64,000 bases of DNA, from contig JALIBN010000032.1 in the NCBI GenBank assembly GCA_030576275.1, positions 37,485 to 101,484 on the forward strand, written 5' to 3'. A program made the translations under genes and the position numbers. This DNA comes from Pseudomonadota bacterium (GTDB lineage Bacteria; Pseudomonadota; Gammaproteobacteria; Nitrosococcales; Methylophagaceae). Positions 27,982 through 37,324 of this stretch are shown in pieces. The notes beneath the pieces were generated by a model. That model was given only the letters and a program-made list of their open reading frames with translations, had not been told where the DNA came from and did not search any database. Every line of letters starts with the position of its first letter. The first letter of the stretch is position 1.

Positions 27982-29097
27982 TTATTTTGATAACACTTCT
28001 TTCAAAGCCGCTGTAGCTAACAATACATTTTCTTTTCTTGCCGAATGCCCCATCAAACCAATACGCCAAACTTTGCCAGCTAAATCACCTAAACCCGCAC
28101 CAATTTCTAAATTGTATTCATTAAGTAATGTTGAGCGAACGAAGGCATCATCAGCGCCTTCGGGGATCCAAACCGTATTCAATTGTGGCAAACGATCTTG
28201 TTCTTTGACAACAAACTTAATGCCCATGGCTTCTAAACTTAGTTTGAGCGTTTCATGTTGCTGTTTATGACGTGTCCACGAATTTTCGATGCCCTCTTCC
28301 ATCAACATAACCAACGACTCATGCAGACCATACAACGTATTAACAGGTGCAGTATGATGATAGGCGCGTTTAGTACCTTTCCCCCAATAACCCATCACCA
28401 GATTAAGGTCTAAAAACCAACTTGTTACAGGTATTTTACGATTAGATAATTTTTGGATAGCACGTTTACTAAAACTAATCGGTGAAAGACCCGGTGGTGC
28501 TGACATACATTTTTGGGTACCAGAATAAATAGCATCAATACCCCAGTCATCAACTCGTAATTCAGTACCAGCCAATGAGGTAACGGCATCGACAATATTC
28601 AAGCAACCATATTGATCGGCTAAAGCACAAAGCGCTTTGGCATCAGATTGTGCACCAGTGGAAGTTTCAGCATGGACAAAGGCAAGAATTTTGGCATCTG
28701 GATTTTCTTTTAGTGCTTGCTCTACTTTTTCAATGGTAACGGCTTCGCCCCATTTATCTTCAACCACGATCGCTTCGCCACCAAATCGAATTACATTCTC
28801 TCTCATACGATTACCAAACACGCCGTTGATGCAGACAATGACTTTGTCACCTGGCTCAACTAAATTGGCAAAACATGTCTCCATTCCCGCAGAACCAGGT
28901 GCAGATACTGGCATCGTCAGTTCATTTTGAGTTTTAAATGCGTATTTAAGGGCTTGTTTAGTCTGGTCCATCATTTCAATGAAATAGGGATCAAGATGCC
29001 CAATTGTTGGGCGAGCCATCGCTTGTAAAACACGAGGATGAACATCAGATGGGCCAGGTCCCATAAGCGTGCGAATAGGTGGATTAAATGATTGCAT
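27982..29097 (-). CDS. Alanine/serine-glyoxylate aminotransferase
   Basis: PLP-dependent class V aminotransferase converting glyoxylate to glycine with alanine or serine as donor. 371 residues. It starts with the family opening M-G-P-G-P-S-D-V-H-P-R-V-L and has S-A-P-G-S-A-G-M-E, H-A-E-T-S-T-G, D-A-V-T-S-L-A-G and the Schiff-base Lys region S-G-T-Q-K-C-M-S-A-P-P-G-L. It is divergent from glcDEF with 47 bases between start codons, so it can consume the glyoxylate they make. A serine-cycle role is not implied by itself. Confidence 0.92.
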   Translation of the reverse strand: MQSFNPPIRTLMGPGPSDVHPRVLQAMARPTIGHLDPYFIEMMDQTKQALKYAFKTQNELTMPVSAPGSAGMETCFANLVEPGDKVIVCINGVFGNRMRENVIRFGGEAIVVEDKWGEAVTIEKVEQALKENPDAKILAFVHAETSTGAQSDAKALCALADQYGCLNIVDAVTSLAGTELRVDDWGIDAIYSGTQKCMSAPPGLSPISFSKRAIQKLSNRKIPVTSWFLDLNLVMGYWGKGTKRAYHHTAPVNTLYGLHESLVMLMEEGIENSWTRHKQQHETLKLSLEAMGIKFVVKEQDRLPQLNTVWIPEGADDAFVRSTLLNEYNLEIGAGLGDLAGKVWRIGLMGHSARKENVLLATAALKEVLSK

Positions 29098-29144
29098 AAT
29101 TCTACTTATGGTTATTGGATAAAGAAGTCATTATAATAATACCT

Positions 29145-30575
29145 ATGTTAATTACTCAAGAATTATCACGCTCACTCCCCAATAATATCGTCATTCAAGG
29201 CGATGAAATGACTCGACCTTTTGAGTGTGACGCGCTGAGCATGTACCAACAAAAACCCTTAGCGGTGGTATTGCCAGAGACTATTGATCACATTAAACGC
29301 GCTATTAAATTGTGTAAAACTAACAATACCCCGATTGTTACTCGTGGTGCGGGAACGGGCCTTTCTGGTGGTGCATTACCATTAGAAAACAGCATCGTAC
29401 TGGGTTTATCCAAACTCAATAAAATCATCTCTATAGATCCCATAGCCCAAACAGCCATTGTCGAGCCCGGTGTTCGTAATATTGCTATTAGTGAGGCTGT
29501 CTCTGAATATGGATTGTATTATGCGCCCGATCCTTCATCACAAATCGCATGTACTATCGGCGGCAATGTTGCTGAAAACTCTGGTGGTGTCCATTGTTTA
29601 AAATATGGCTTAACCGTACATAATGTGGTCGCCATAAAAATGCTCACGATTGATGGTGAAGAACTTATTCTTCACCGTAATGACAGCGGCTTAGGACTAT
29701 TAGCATTAATGAATGGGTCCGAAGGTTTATTAGGCGTTATCACCGAAATAACCGTAAAGCTCACACCAAAACCCGCCGCAGTCAAACTAGTCATGGCAGG
29801 ATTTGAGCATGTGAGAGATTGTGCAAATGCTATATCGAATATCATTAAGGCAGGTATTATTCCCGCCGGTTTAGAAATGATGGATCAGTTTGCTATTGGT
29901 GCAGCAGAAGATTTTGCACATGCAGGCTATCCCCGTGATGCTCAAGCACTCTTATTATGTGAACTAGATGGCGATGAAGTCGACGTTCAACAAGAATTAG
30001 ATAAGGTACTACTCTTGTTATCCGGCGCATCACTCATAAAAGTGGCTAATAACGAAAAAGAGCGTTTATCACTTTGGCAAGGTCGCAAATCTGCTTTTCC
30101 TGCTGTCGGCAGATTATCTCCCGATTATTATTGTATGGATGGCACCATTCCTAGACGCTATTTAGCAGATGTCTTGGAAAAAATAAGCCACTTATCACTG
30201 CGTTATGGCCTGCGTGTAGCCAATGTATTTCATGCAGGTGATGGTAATTTGCATCCCTTAATTCTCTATGATGCCAATGTGCCTGATGAACAACAAAAGA
30301 CCGAAGAATTTGGTACTGAGATTTTAAAACTCTGCGTGGATGTCGGCGGCAGTATCACAGGCGAACACGGCGTAGGTATTGAAAAGCTTAATGCCATGTG
30401 CCATCAGTTCACGCCTGCTGAGCTGGCTATTTTTCATCAGATAAAAGATGTGTTTGATCCAAAAGCATTGCTCAACCCTGGTAAGGCCGTGCCTACACTC
30501 CATCGTTGTGCGGAGTTGGGCAATATGCATGTCCATCATGGTGAATTACCGCACCCGCATTTAGAACGGTTTTAA
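29145..30575 (+). CDS. glcD: Glycolate oxidase FAD subunit GlcD
   Basis: Oxidises glycolate to glyoxylate with GlcE and GlcF. 476 residues from ATG 29145; the frame opens at a TTG 30 bases earlier (29115), but the extra residues are not family-like. The PCMH FAD fold has V-T-R-G-A-G-T-G-L-S-G-G, the P-D-P-S-S and G-G-N-V-A-E-N-S-G-G-V-H segments, and C-terminal H-A-G-D-G-N-L-H-P and S-I-T-G-E-H-G-V-G. First gene of the glc set, divergent from the aminotransferase. Confidence 0.93.
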   Translation: MLITQELSRSLPNNIVIQGDEMTRPFECDALSMYQQKPLAVVLPETIDHIKRAIKLCKTNNTPIVTRGAGTGLSGGALPLENSIVLGLSKLNKIISIDPIAQTAIVEPGVRNIAISEAVSEYGLYYAPDPSSQIACTIGGNVAENSGGVHCLKYGLTVHNVVAIKMLTIDGEELILHRNDSGLGLLALMNGSEGLLGVITEITVKLTPKPAAVKLVMAGFEHVRDCANAISNIIKAGIIPAGLEMMDQFAIGAAEDFAHAGYPRDAQALLLCELDGDEVDVQQELDKVLLLLSGASLIKVANNEKERLSLWQGRKSAFPAVGRLSPDYYCMDGTIPRRYLADVLEKISHLSLRYGLRVANVFHAGDGNLHPLILYDANVPDEQQKTEEFGTEILKLCVDVGGSITGEHGVGIEKLNAMCHQFTPAELAIFHQIKDVFDPKALLNPGKAVPTLHRCAELGNMHVHHGELPHPHLERF

Positions 30576-30579
30576 AGCC

Positions 30580-31155
30580 ATGAATATTGAACGCATACAA
30601 CAACGCATTCTGGATGCTGAAAAATTACAAATCATCGGCAATAACAGTCAACTGAAATCTACTGCAAGCAATACTTTAGATATGTCGCCATATGCTGGAT
30701 TCATTGGCTATCATCCAGACGAATTAGTGATGACCGTAAAAGCAGGCACGCGAATCACAGAAATAAAAAGCATTCTTGAACACAAGGGTCAAATATTACC
30801 CTTTACTGTACAACATAATGACAGTGCGACTATCGGTGGTGCTTATTCAATAGGCAGTCCCGAGCTAAGAGATGCAGTACTAGGCGTAAAAGTTATTGAT
30901 GGACAAGGCCAGATCTTAACCTTTGGTGGTCAGGTAATGAAAAATGTCGCAGGCTATGACGTATCCCGTTTATTAGTAGGCTCTAAGGGTAGATTAGTTG
31001 CTGTATGTGAAATTAGTTTTAGAGTCTTACCCAAAGCATATGCAAACACAGTCAAAACAACTATCACACCTAATATTGATTCCCAATCGCAGGTGAGAGA
31101 ACGCATAGAATATGGACTTAAAAAGGTCTTCGATCCGAAAGGAATATTTATTTAA
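30580..31155 (+). CDS. glcE: Glycolate oxidase FAD-binding subunit GlcE, internally shortened
   Basis: 191 residues against roughly 350 in usual GlcE. The FAD-binding half is present: Y-H-P-D-E-L-V-M-T-V-K-A-G-T, A-T-I-G-G, V-M-K-N-V-A-G-Y-D-V-S-R-L and E-I-S-F-R-V-L-P-K. The sequence then jumps to the normal family ending L-K-K-V-F-D-P-K-G-I-F. About 150 residues of the middle (the second, cap-like half) are missing in frame. Four bases separate it from glcD, and its stop overlaps the glcF start by one base. It may still support a working complex, or be a decayed subunit. Confidence 0.82.
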   Translation: MNIERIQQRILDAEKLQIIGNNSQLKSTASNTLDMSPYAGFIGYHPDELVMTVKAGTRITEIKSILEHKGQILPFTVQHNDSATIGGAYSIGSPELRDAVLGVKVIDGQGQILTFGGQVMKNVAGYDVSRLLVGSKGRLVAVCEISFRVLPKAYANTVKTTITPNIDSQSQVRERIEYGLKKVFDPKGIFI

Positions 31156-32309
31156 TGCACAAAAAACTATCTGTGACAGGTATTAAAACCCCACAAACCC
31201 AAAAAGCAGAAAGTATTCTCAGATCATGTGTACATTGTGGTTTTTGCTTATCCACTTGCCCAACATATCAACTAACCGGTAATGAATCAGACTCACCTCG
31301 AGGTCGAATTTATCTTATAAAATCTGTTTTAGAAAATAATGAGTTCAGTAAAAATACTATTCATCACCTTGACCGATGCCTGACATGTCGAGCCTGTGAA
31401 ACAACCTGCCCATCGGGTGTGAAATATGGTGAGCTCGCTGATATTGGTCGTGAGATGATTGAAGGCAAACGTCCACTTTGGCAAAAAGCCCTACGAACGA
31501 GTGTTCGTAAACTTTTAACCACCCCATCATTAGTTAACATCACAGCCCCATTGCTGAAACAAGCGCCTATTCAAACACCAGCAAAAAAACAAAATGGTAC
31601 AAAAGGACGCGTAGTACTATTAGGTGGTTGTGTCCAACCAACGCTTACTCCCAACACCAATCACGCAGCCACTAATGTACTGGCAACGCTAGGCTATAAA
31701 ATAGTTGAAACCACACAAAAAGAATGTTGTGGTGCAGTTGACCATCATCTTTCTGCACAGGGTGAGGCATTAATTAAGGTTAAACGTAATATTGATCAAT
31801 GGTTAACCATGCTTGAATCGGGAGTCGATACCATCATTTCCACTGCAAGTGGTTGTGGCCTAATGGTGAAAGATTATCCAACACTATTTGAAGCAGGCGA
31901 TATTTATTATGAAAAAGCGCAAAGTGTTGCCGCTAAAACCAAAGACATCGCTGAATTTTTATTGGAACAGGACTTGTCGCTTTTACCTATCACAAACGGA
32001 AAAATTTCATACCAGGCACCTTGTTCTTTGCAACATGGTCAGAAGTTACCAAACTTAGTCGAAGGTCTACTAGAGAAACTTGGTTATGAACTAAAACCTG
32101 TCATCGACAGCCATTTATGTTGTGGCTCAGCCGGTACTTATTCTCTTTTTCAGCCCGAAATAGCAAGGCAACTAAGAAATAATAAGTTAAATAATCTCAG
32201 CCGCTCACAACCTGACTTGATTGTTACATCCAATATTGGCTGTCAAATTCACCTTGCAAAAGGTACCAAACTGCCTGTTAAACATTGGATTGAATTGTTA
32301 GATAATTAG
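31155..32309 (+). CDS. glcF: Glycolate oxidase iron-sulfur subunit GlcF
   Basis: 384 residues. Two N-terminal [4Fe-4S] motifs, C-V-H-C-G-F-C-L-S-T-C-P and C-L-T-C-R-A-C-E-T-T-C-P, are followed by two CCG domains (G-G-C-V-Q, E-C-C-G-A and later L-C-C-G-S-A-G-T-Y). It passes electrons from GlcDE to the membrane quinone pool. Last gene of the glc set. Its stop faces roxA across 75 bases. Confidence 0.94.
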   Translation: MHKKLSVTGIKTPQTQKAESILRSCVHCGFCLSTCPTYQLTGNESDSPRGRIYLIKSVLENNEFSKNTIHHLDRCLTCRACETTCPSGVKYGELADIGREMIEGKRPLWQKALRTSVRKLLTTPSLVNITAPLLKQAPIQTPAKKQNGTKGRVVLLGGCVQPTLTPNTNHAATNVLATLGYKIVETTQKECCGAVDHHLSAQGEALIKVKRNIDQWLTMLESGVDTIISTASGCGLMVKDYPTLFEAGDIYYEKAQSVAAKTKDIAEFLLEQDLSLLPITNGKISYQAPCSLQHGQKLPNLVEGLLEKLGYELKPVIDSHLCCGSAGTYSLFQPEIARQLRNNKLNNLSRSQPDLIVTSNIGCQIHLAKGTKLPVKHWIELLDN

Positions 32310-32384
32310 GAATCGAATGGAAAGTACCTTCGTAATATATCCTTGTCGATTTAATAATAGTTTAAACCGTTTAGTTAATAACCA

Positions 32385-33554
32385 TCACAGCCAAAACCAA
32401 CCACCCTCAGCGATAAGTTCACATAATAAAGCAACAATTTGAGGGTCCTGTTTTAACTGCTGCCAGTCAGTAATCGTTAGTTCATTTTGTTCAGTTAATC
32501 TGGCTAAATGCGTGACGCCTTTCATAGTAACAGGATAGACTTCACCGGCTAGAAATAATTGTCCGCCCTCGTTATTAGCCGTCCATGCAAAGCGGCAATA
32601 CAGATTTCTTTGTAAAACATCACCTTGCTCAAACAGCCGATTAACTTCATCTATTGTTGGTAAATCAGTAAATGACTCCTCAACTATCGCCGATAAACTA
32701 GCTTTTGTTTCTGTTACAAACTTACCGAGTGCACTTGCTAAAATCGGCTCAGCATCGTCAATAGCCTGATGTAACATGACTTTCAATCTGGCTATAGCCT
32801 GAGCATCAATCTCAGCGCTATGTGGCGATAACTTTAAATCCGAATCGTTATACCGCATTTTTCCTAGACCTTGTTCCAGCATGGAATTGACTACGGCATC
32901 TAACATATCTACCTGTGATGGTGCTCGAAAGCCAATCGAGTAGGTCATACAATCATTCATTGCCACGCCGTGATGTGCAAAGTGGGGAGGAAGATAGAGC
33001 ATATCGCCGGGCTGTAAATCCCAAGTTTGATCGGCTGTAAATTCAGTTAATATTTGAACATCAAGTCCCGCAATTACTGGGGCATCAATTAGTGGTATAT
33101 CACTGATCTGCCAGCGACGTGTTCCTAATGCTTGCAATAAAAACACATCATAACCATCCGTATGAGGGCCGACGGTGCCATGTTCCGGCGCGTAACTAAT
33201 CATCAAATCATCACGTCGCCAATCAGGAATAAAATGAAATGGATCTAAGATATGTTGCAGGTCAGGCATATGTTTATCGACATCCTGTACTAACATCGTC
33301 CAGTTTGTTGCAGGCAAACGAGCAAAATCATCTTCTGAGAATGGGCCCTGAGAGACTTGCCAAGGCCCATCTTGGCCGATTTCTTCAATCAACCGAGATT
33401 CAATTTCTGGCTCGCATGCTAATCCAGCCAAATCTTCTGGACTAATTGGTGATTCAAAATCAACAAATGCCTGCCTAATCAATAGTGGCTTTTTTTGCCA
33501 ATATTCATCTAAAAACTGCTGTTGAGTGAGTCTGGTATTAAAGAAGTCTGACAT
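32385..33554 (-). CDS. roxA: Ribosomal protein uL16 arginine hydroxylase (RoxA/YcfD)
   Basis: JmjC-type 2-oxoglutarate/Fe(II) oxygenase of the cupin superfamily that hydroxylates an Arg of ribosomal protein L16. 389 residues (E. coli 373). The metal triad is visible as H-T-D in G-P-H-T-D-G-Y-D and the distal His in F-A-H-H-G-V-A. W-Q-K-K-P-L-L-I and D-V-D-K-H are family signatures. It is flanked by convergent glcF and by the nfeD-like gene on the same strand. Confidence 0.93.
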   Translation of the reverse strand: MSDFFNTRLTQQQFLDEYWQKKPLLIRQAFVDFESPISPEDLAGLACEPEIESRLIEEIGQDGPWQVSQGPFSEDDFARLPATNWTMLVQDVDKHMPDLQHILDPFHFIPDWRRDDLMISYAPEHGTVGPHTDGYDVFLLQALGTRRWQISDIPLIDAPVIAGLDVQILTEFTADQTWDLQPGDMLYLPPHFAHHGVAMNDCMTYSIGFRAPSQVDMLDAVVNSMLEQGLGKMRYNDSDLKLSPHSAEIDAQAIARLKVMLHQAIDDAEPILASALGKFVTETKASLSAIVEESFTDLPTIDEVNRLFEQGDVLQRNLYCRFAWTANNEGGQLFLAGEVYPVTMKGVTHLARLTEQNELTITDWQQLKQDPQIVALLCELIAEGGWFWL

Positions 33555-33721
33555 GGGGGGATACCTATGAAAATATCATGTATTAGTTTTTATCTTAGTT
33601 ATACGCCCGTATGGCAATATATCAAAGGCATTATTAGACTGCCGCTAACGTCATGCGGGATTAAAGATAGTGTTGTTTCTAGGATTGACGTAATAGTGCT
33701 GATATCAAAATGACAGCCTGG

Positions 33722-33751
33722 CCTTAATAGAGTGACGGTATGTTATTAAGG
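33722..33751. repeat. Inverted repeat between nfeD-like gene and roxA
   Basis: CCTTAATA (33722-33729) and TATTAAGG (33744-33751) form perfect 8-base arms. They lie downstream of the nfeD-like stop on the minus strand and 168 bases before roxA. It might end the first transcript or regulate the second. A degenerate echo of the right arm (GCTATTAAT) follows at 33762-33770. Confidence 0.4.
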
Positions 33752-33830
33752 GTACCGGCACGCTATTAATTGTAATGGCAAAGCTATTTTTCTTATCTGC
33801 TTAGTTTGATGCATTTAGCTATAGAATGAA

Positions 33831-34274
33831 TTATTGAACTATCTCAACCTTAAAAACGACATTGTTTAGACTGACAATTTTCACCTTAGTACCTGCCGGA
33901 CAATCTTCACCTTCAATCTTCCATGTCGAGTCATCAACTTTGACTTTACCTTGGCCATCTACAATAGGTACCTGTAAGGTAATAACCCGCCCAACATATT
34001 GCTCGCCTCGACGATTAAGCAATGGCTCATCTGAGCTAAGTGGATTATTTTTATAATAAAATTTCCACGCAATAATGCTGGCGACTGATAATAATGCAAA
34101 AACAAACACCTGATATTCCCACTGCATTTCAGGCATAAAATACACGGCAAGACCCGTTATAAAGGCGGCAATGCCCAGCCACAAAGCAAAAAATGTTGGT
34201 GCTAATATTTCCAGGATAATCATGACAACAGCGAGAATCCACCAATGCCAAAAATCAGGTGCAAATAGCTCCAT
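33831..34274 (-). CDS. NfeD-family membrane protein
   Basis: 147 residues: two to three membrane helices in the first 70 residues and a C-terminal OB-fold (V-G-R-V-I-T-L through V-D-D-S-T-W-K-I-E-G), the short NfeD form. NfeD proteins partner with SPFH proteins in membrane microdomains. The SPFH gene is two bases upstream, so the two form a transcriptional pair, as in E. coli qmcA-ybbK. Confidence 0.88.
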   Translation of the reverse strand: MELFAPDFWHWWILAVVMIILEILAPTFFALWLGIAAFITGLAVYFMPEMQWEYQVFVFALLSVASIIAWKFYYKNNPLSSDEPLLNRRGEQYVGRVITLQVPIVDGQGKVKVDDSTWKIEGEDCPAGTKVKIVSLNNVVFKVEIVQ

Positions 34275-34276
34275 TG

Positions 34277-35197
34277 TTAACCTTCCTTCTTAAAGGCTTC
34301 TTTCGCCAACTCTGCAATACCGCCTAAAGAACCAATCACACTACTAGATTCCAATGGCATAAAGACCACTTTGCTATTACTTGCTGAGGCCATATCTTTA
34401 ATGGCTTCAACATATTTTTGGGCAACGAAATAATTGATTGCTTGAATATTACCTTTAGCAATCGCTTCTGATACCACAAAAGTAGCACGTGCTTCAGCTT
34501 CTGCAGAACGTTCACGCGCTTCGGCATCACGAAATGCAGCTTCTTTTCTACCTTCGGCATCTAGCATTATCGACGCTTTTTCACCTTCCGCTTTCAAGAT
34601 TGCTGATTGGCGAAGCCCTTCTGCTTCAAGGATGTTAGCTCGTTTAACCCGTTCGGCTTTCATTTGGCGGCCCATCGCTTCCACTAAATCAGCAGGCGGT
34701 GCAATATCTTTAATTTCAATTCGCGTTACTTTAACGCCCCAAGGTGTCGTTGCATCATCAACGACACTTAATAGACGAGCATTAATTTCATCACGTTTAG
34801 ATAATAGTTCATCCAAATCCATCGAGCCCATAACTGTTCGAATATTAGTCTGCGTCAAATTCAAAATCGCATTGTGCAAATTATTAACTTCATAGGCGGC
34901 TTTTGCTGCATCAACTACTTGAAAAAACACCACACCATCAACGCGAACCATCGCATTATCTTTGGTGATAATTTCTTGTGATTCAACGTCAAGTACCTGT
35001 TCCATCATATTAATTTTAGCGCCGATACTGTCCAAAACTGGGACAATCACATTAAATCCTGGGCGTAAAGTGCGGGTATAACGACCAAAGCGTTCTACTG
35101 TATATTCGCGTCCTTGCCGCACTGCCTTCACGCCCATAAGTATAATAATAACGGCGAGCACTAGAAAAAATAGTACAAATGCTGAAAAACCTGCCAT
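34277..35197 (-). CDS. qmcA: SPFH/stomatin-like membrane protein (QmcA)
   Basis: 306 residues from the ATG at 35195-35197, chosen because GGAGATACAAC precedes it and M-A-G-F-S begins the N-terminal membrane helix; the longer frame upstream (to 35302) is noncoding. An SPFH domain follows ([25 protein letters not shown]) with a coiled coil ([16 protein letters not shown]) and a C-terminal helix. It is a member of the QmcA/paraslipin group, membrane scaffold proteins. Confidence 0.92.
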   Translation of the reverse strand: MAGFSAFVLFFLVLAVIIILMGVKAVRQGREYTVERFGRYTRTLRPGFNVIVPVLDSIGAKINMMEQVLDVESQEIITKDNAMVRVDGVVFFQVVDAAKAAYEVNNLHNAILNLTQTNIRTVMGSMDLDELLSKRDEINARLLSVVDDATTPWGVKVTRIEIKDIAPPADLVEAMGRQMKAERVKRANILEAEGLRQSAILKAEGEKASIMLDAEGRKEAAFRDAEARERSAEAEARATFVVSEAIAKGNIQAINYFVAQKYVEAIKDMASASNSKVVFMPLESSSVIGSLGGIAELAKEAFKKEG

Positions 35198-35322
35198 GTT
35201 GTATCTCCTGAACTTTAAATGACAAAAATTGTAAGCTTGATAATAACGCAAAATGATAATTCTTGGACTTTTTCCGCTTAAAGCCTGACAATAACAGCAC
35301 ACTAAATAACCGTACTTTAGCC

Positions 35323-35934
35323 ATGAAACTACTATCTGCCGCTCGTTTTATCACAGCATTTATTTTATTACTGACCAGCATTCAGTCCTATGCCGATCAG
35401 TGGTATCACGTTGAATTGATTGTATTTGAGCAACTTAGCACTATCACTGATGAACAATCACCACCGATGTCGGATGCCATTACAACAGGATCATTAACAC
35501 CCGGGATGGCAACATCACTTATCCAGCCTGCGACTAACAATACTTTAAACAGTATCGCCTCACGGTTAAGCAGTTCATCACAGTATCGCGTCCATTATCA
35601 CCAATCTTGGCAGCAATATATTATGAGAAAAGGTAGTGCTAAAGCCGTTAACATCATTTCATCTGATGGCCTAGTTGAAGGGACCGTTCGGCTTGATAAA
35701 GCTACTTATCTACATGCTACGGTAGATTTGTGGTTAAAAAAGAATACGGGGCAAGTAAATAGTTGGTCTGATGCTTCATCTAAAGCTGCCACTATTAATG
35801 CACCGCGTAATCCACACTTGGTCGAATCACGTCGCATTCGTAGTGATGAATTAGATTTTTTTGATCACCCAAAAATGGGCGTATTATTAAAAATCACCCC
35901 AATTAAAATGCCCGCAGCGGTGCAAGCCGAATAA
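35323..35934 (+). CDS. CsiV-like secreted protein
   Basis: 203 residues from ATG 35323, which gives a cleavable signal peptide (about 1-22, I-Q-S-Y-A-D) directly before the family start [11 protein letters not shown]. This is the CsiV (peptidoglycan-binding protein) family opening. The rest is Ser/Thr-rich with L-D-K-A-T-Y-L-H and a closing [16 protein letters not shown], typical of the family. The protein is periplasmic or outer-membrane associated and its role here is not known. The frame opens 60 bases earlier. Confidence 0.75.
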   Translation: MKLLSAARFITAFILLLTSIQSYADQWYHVELIVFEQLSTITDEQSPPMSDAITTGSLTPGMATSLIQPATNNTLNSIASRLSSSSQYRVHYHQSWQQYIMRKGSAKAVNIISSDGLVEGTVRLDKATYLHATVDLWLKKNTGQVNSWSDASSKAATINAPRNPHLVESRRIRSDELDFFDHPKMGVLLKITPIKMPAAVQAE

Positions 35935-35967
35935 CAATCATTTGAAACATTTTAATACTGACCAAAG

Positions 35968-36714
35968 CTAGCTTTGTTGTGAACGAATAACGTCAGCGAG
36001 GATCTGTTTGACCTGAGTCATTCCTCCAGCTAAGTTTTGTTCAATCTGAGCCATGGTAATCAAGCTATCACTTAATCCTGCGGCCCAATTCACCATTAAG
36101 GCACAGGTGGCATAAGCAATATTAAGTTCTCGTGCTAATGTCGCTTCAGGCATACCAGTCATTCCGACCATCGCACAACCATCTTGAGCCATCCGCTTGA
36201 TTTCAGCAGCACTTTCTAAGCGAGGTCCCTGAGTTGCACCATAGGTTCCACCATCAACCATCATTATTTTATTATTGAGTGCTGATTGTAATAGTTGCTG
36301 GCGAATGTTTTCATCATAAGGATAACTAAAATCAATATGTTTATCTGATGTGAAATCATCACTATAAAAACTTTGTTCTCGCCCATAAGTGTAGTCAATG
36401 ATTTGATCTGGCACAGCCAAAACACTAGGTGCTAAATCATATCGAATGCCGCCTACGGCGGCCACAGCAACAATACGATCGACACCTAGCTTATGCAAAG
36501 CCCAGATATTAGCGCGGTAGTTAATTTTATGCGGTGGAATAGTATGTTTAGCGCCATGTCGTGGTAAAAAAAACACTGTCTTACCATGCAACTCACCTTC
36601 TAAAATTGCGCTAGATGGCGAGCCAAAGGGTGTTGAAACACTATGCTGTTCGAAAATATTTAAACCATCTAAAACACTTAAACCTGTACCGCCAATAATG
36701 GCTAACTTAGTCAT
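35968..36714 (-). CDS. mtiP: S-methyl-5'-thioinosine phosphorylase
   Basis: Purine nucleoside phosphorylase of the MTAP family, 248 residues. Seen are I-G-G-T-G-L-S near the start, F-L-P-R-H-G, R-A-N-I-W-A, and M-V-G-M-T-G-M-P-E-A near the C-terminus. Members next to hypoxanthine phosphoribosyltransferase prefer methylthioinosine, so hypoxanthine is released. It starts on the last base of the hpt stop, a coupled salvage pair: methylthioadenosine is deaminated, cleaved here, and the base is reused. MTAP-like substrate choice cannot be proved from sequence. Confidence 0.86.
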   Translation of the reverse strand: MTKLAIIGGTGLSVLDGLNIFEQHSVSTPFGSPSSAILEGELHGKTVFFLPRHGAKHTIPPHKINYRANIWALHKLGVDRIVAVAAVGGIRYDLAPSVLAVPDQIIDYTYGREQSFYSDDFTSDKHIDFSYPYDENIRQQLLQSALNNKIMMVDGGTYGATQGPRLESAAEIKRMAQDGCAMVGMTGMPEATLARELNIAYATCALMVNWAAGLSDSLITMAQIEQNLAGGMTQVKQILADVIRSQQS

Positions 36715-37256
36715 TATTGATCATCCTTGACCGCATAGATGCCCGGCGCGTTTCGCCAGTAACCTTGATAATCCATTCCAAAACCAAACACATAACGATC
36801 AGGTACCGTTAATCCGACAAATTCTGGTGGCGTACCCACTTTATTCTTATGTAACTTTTCAATCAAGGTTACACATTTTACTGATCTAGCACCTGCTTGT
36901 TCACAATAGCTTCGCAAGTTCTGCAAGGTGACGCCTTCATCATAAATATCTTCGATTAACAGCACATCTCTATTTTCTATCGCCGTAAGTGGCGAATGAT
37001 GCCAGGTTAATTCGCCACCTACTGTCTTATCGCCATAGCGACTAGCATGAATATAATCCAACTCTAGCGGAAAAGGCAGTTTAGGGAGCAAATGACCGGC
37101 TGTAATAACCGAACCTTTCATCACACACAACAGCAAAGGATTAACATCTGCATAATGTGTAATTAATGTCGTTGCAACGCGTTCAAGAGCTGCGTCAATA
37201 TCGGTCATTGAATACAAACATTCAGCTGTATCAAAAACGTGCTGTAACTGTTTCAT
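36714..37256 (-). CDS. hpt: Hypoxanthine-guanine phosphoribosyltransferase
   Basis: 180 residues, type I PRTase. The PRPP loop is V-L-L-I-E-D-I-Y-D-E-G-V-T-L, preceded by L-L-L-C-V-M-K-G-S-V and ended by P-D-R-Y-V-F-G-F-G-M-D-Y-Q-G-Y-W-R. It returns hypoxanthine or guanine to IMP or GMP. One-base overlap with the phosphorylase downstream. Confidence 0.93.
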   Translation of the reverse strand: MKQLQHVFDTAECLYSMTDIDAALERVATTLITHYADVNPLLLCVMKGSVITAGHLLPKLPFPLELDYIHASRYGDKTVGGELTWHHSPLTAIENRDVLLIEDIYDEGVTLQNLRSYCEQAGARSVKCVTLIEKLHKNKVGTPPEFVGLTVPDRYVFGFGMDYQGYWRNAPGIYAVKDDQ

Positions 37257-37324
37257 ATATTTCTCAAGGTTTCTTGTGGAATAGCTATTATAATGGGATT
37301 TTTTGTCTTTAAGGGGTTAAAAAA

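Noticed and set aside
37257..37324. Cobalamin riboswitch before the importer genes
   Set aside because: The 68-base gap is far too short for a B12 aptamer and no B12-box was seen.
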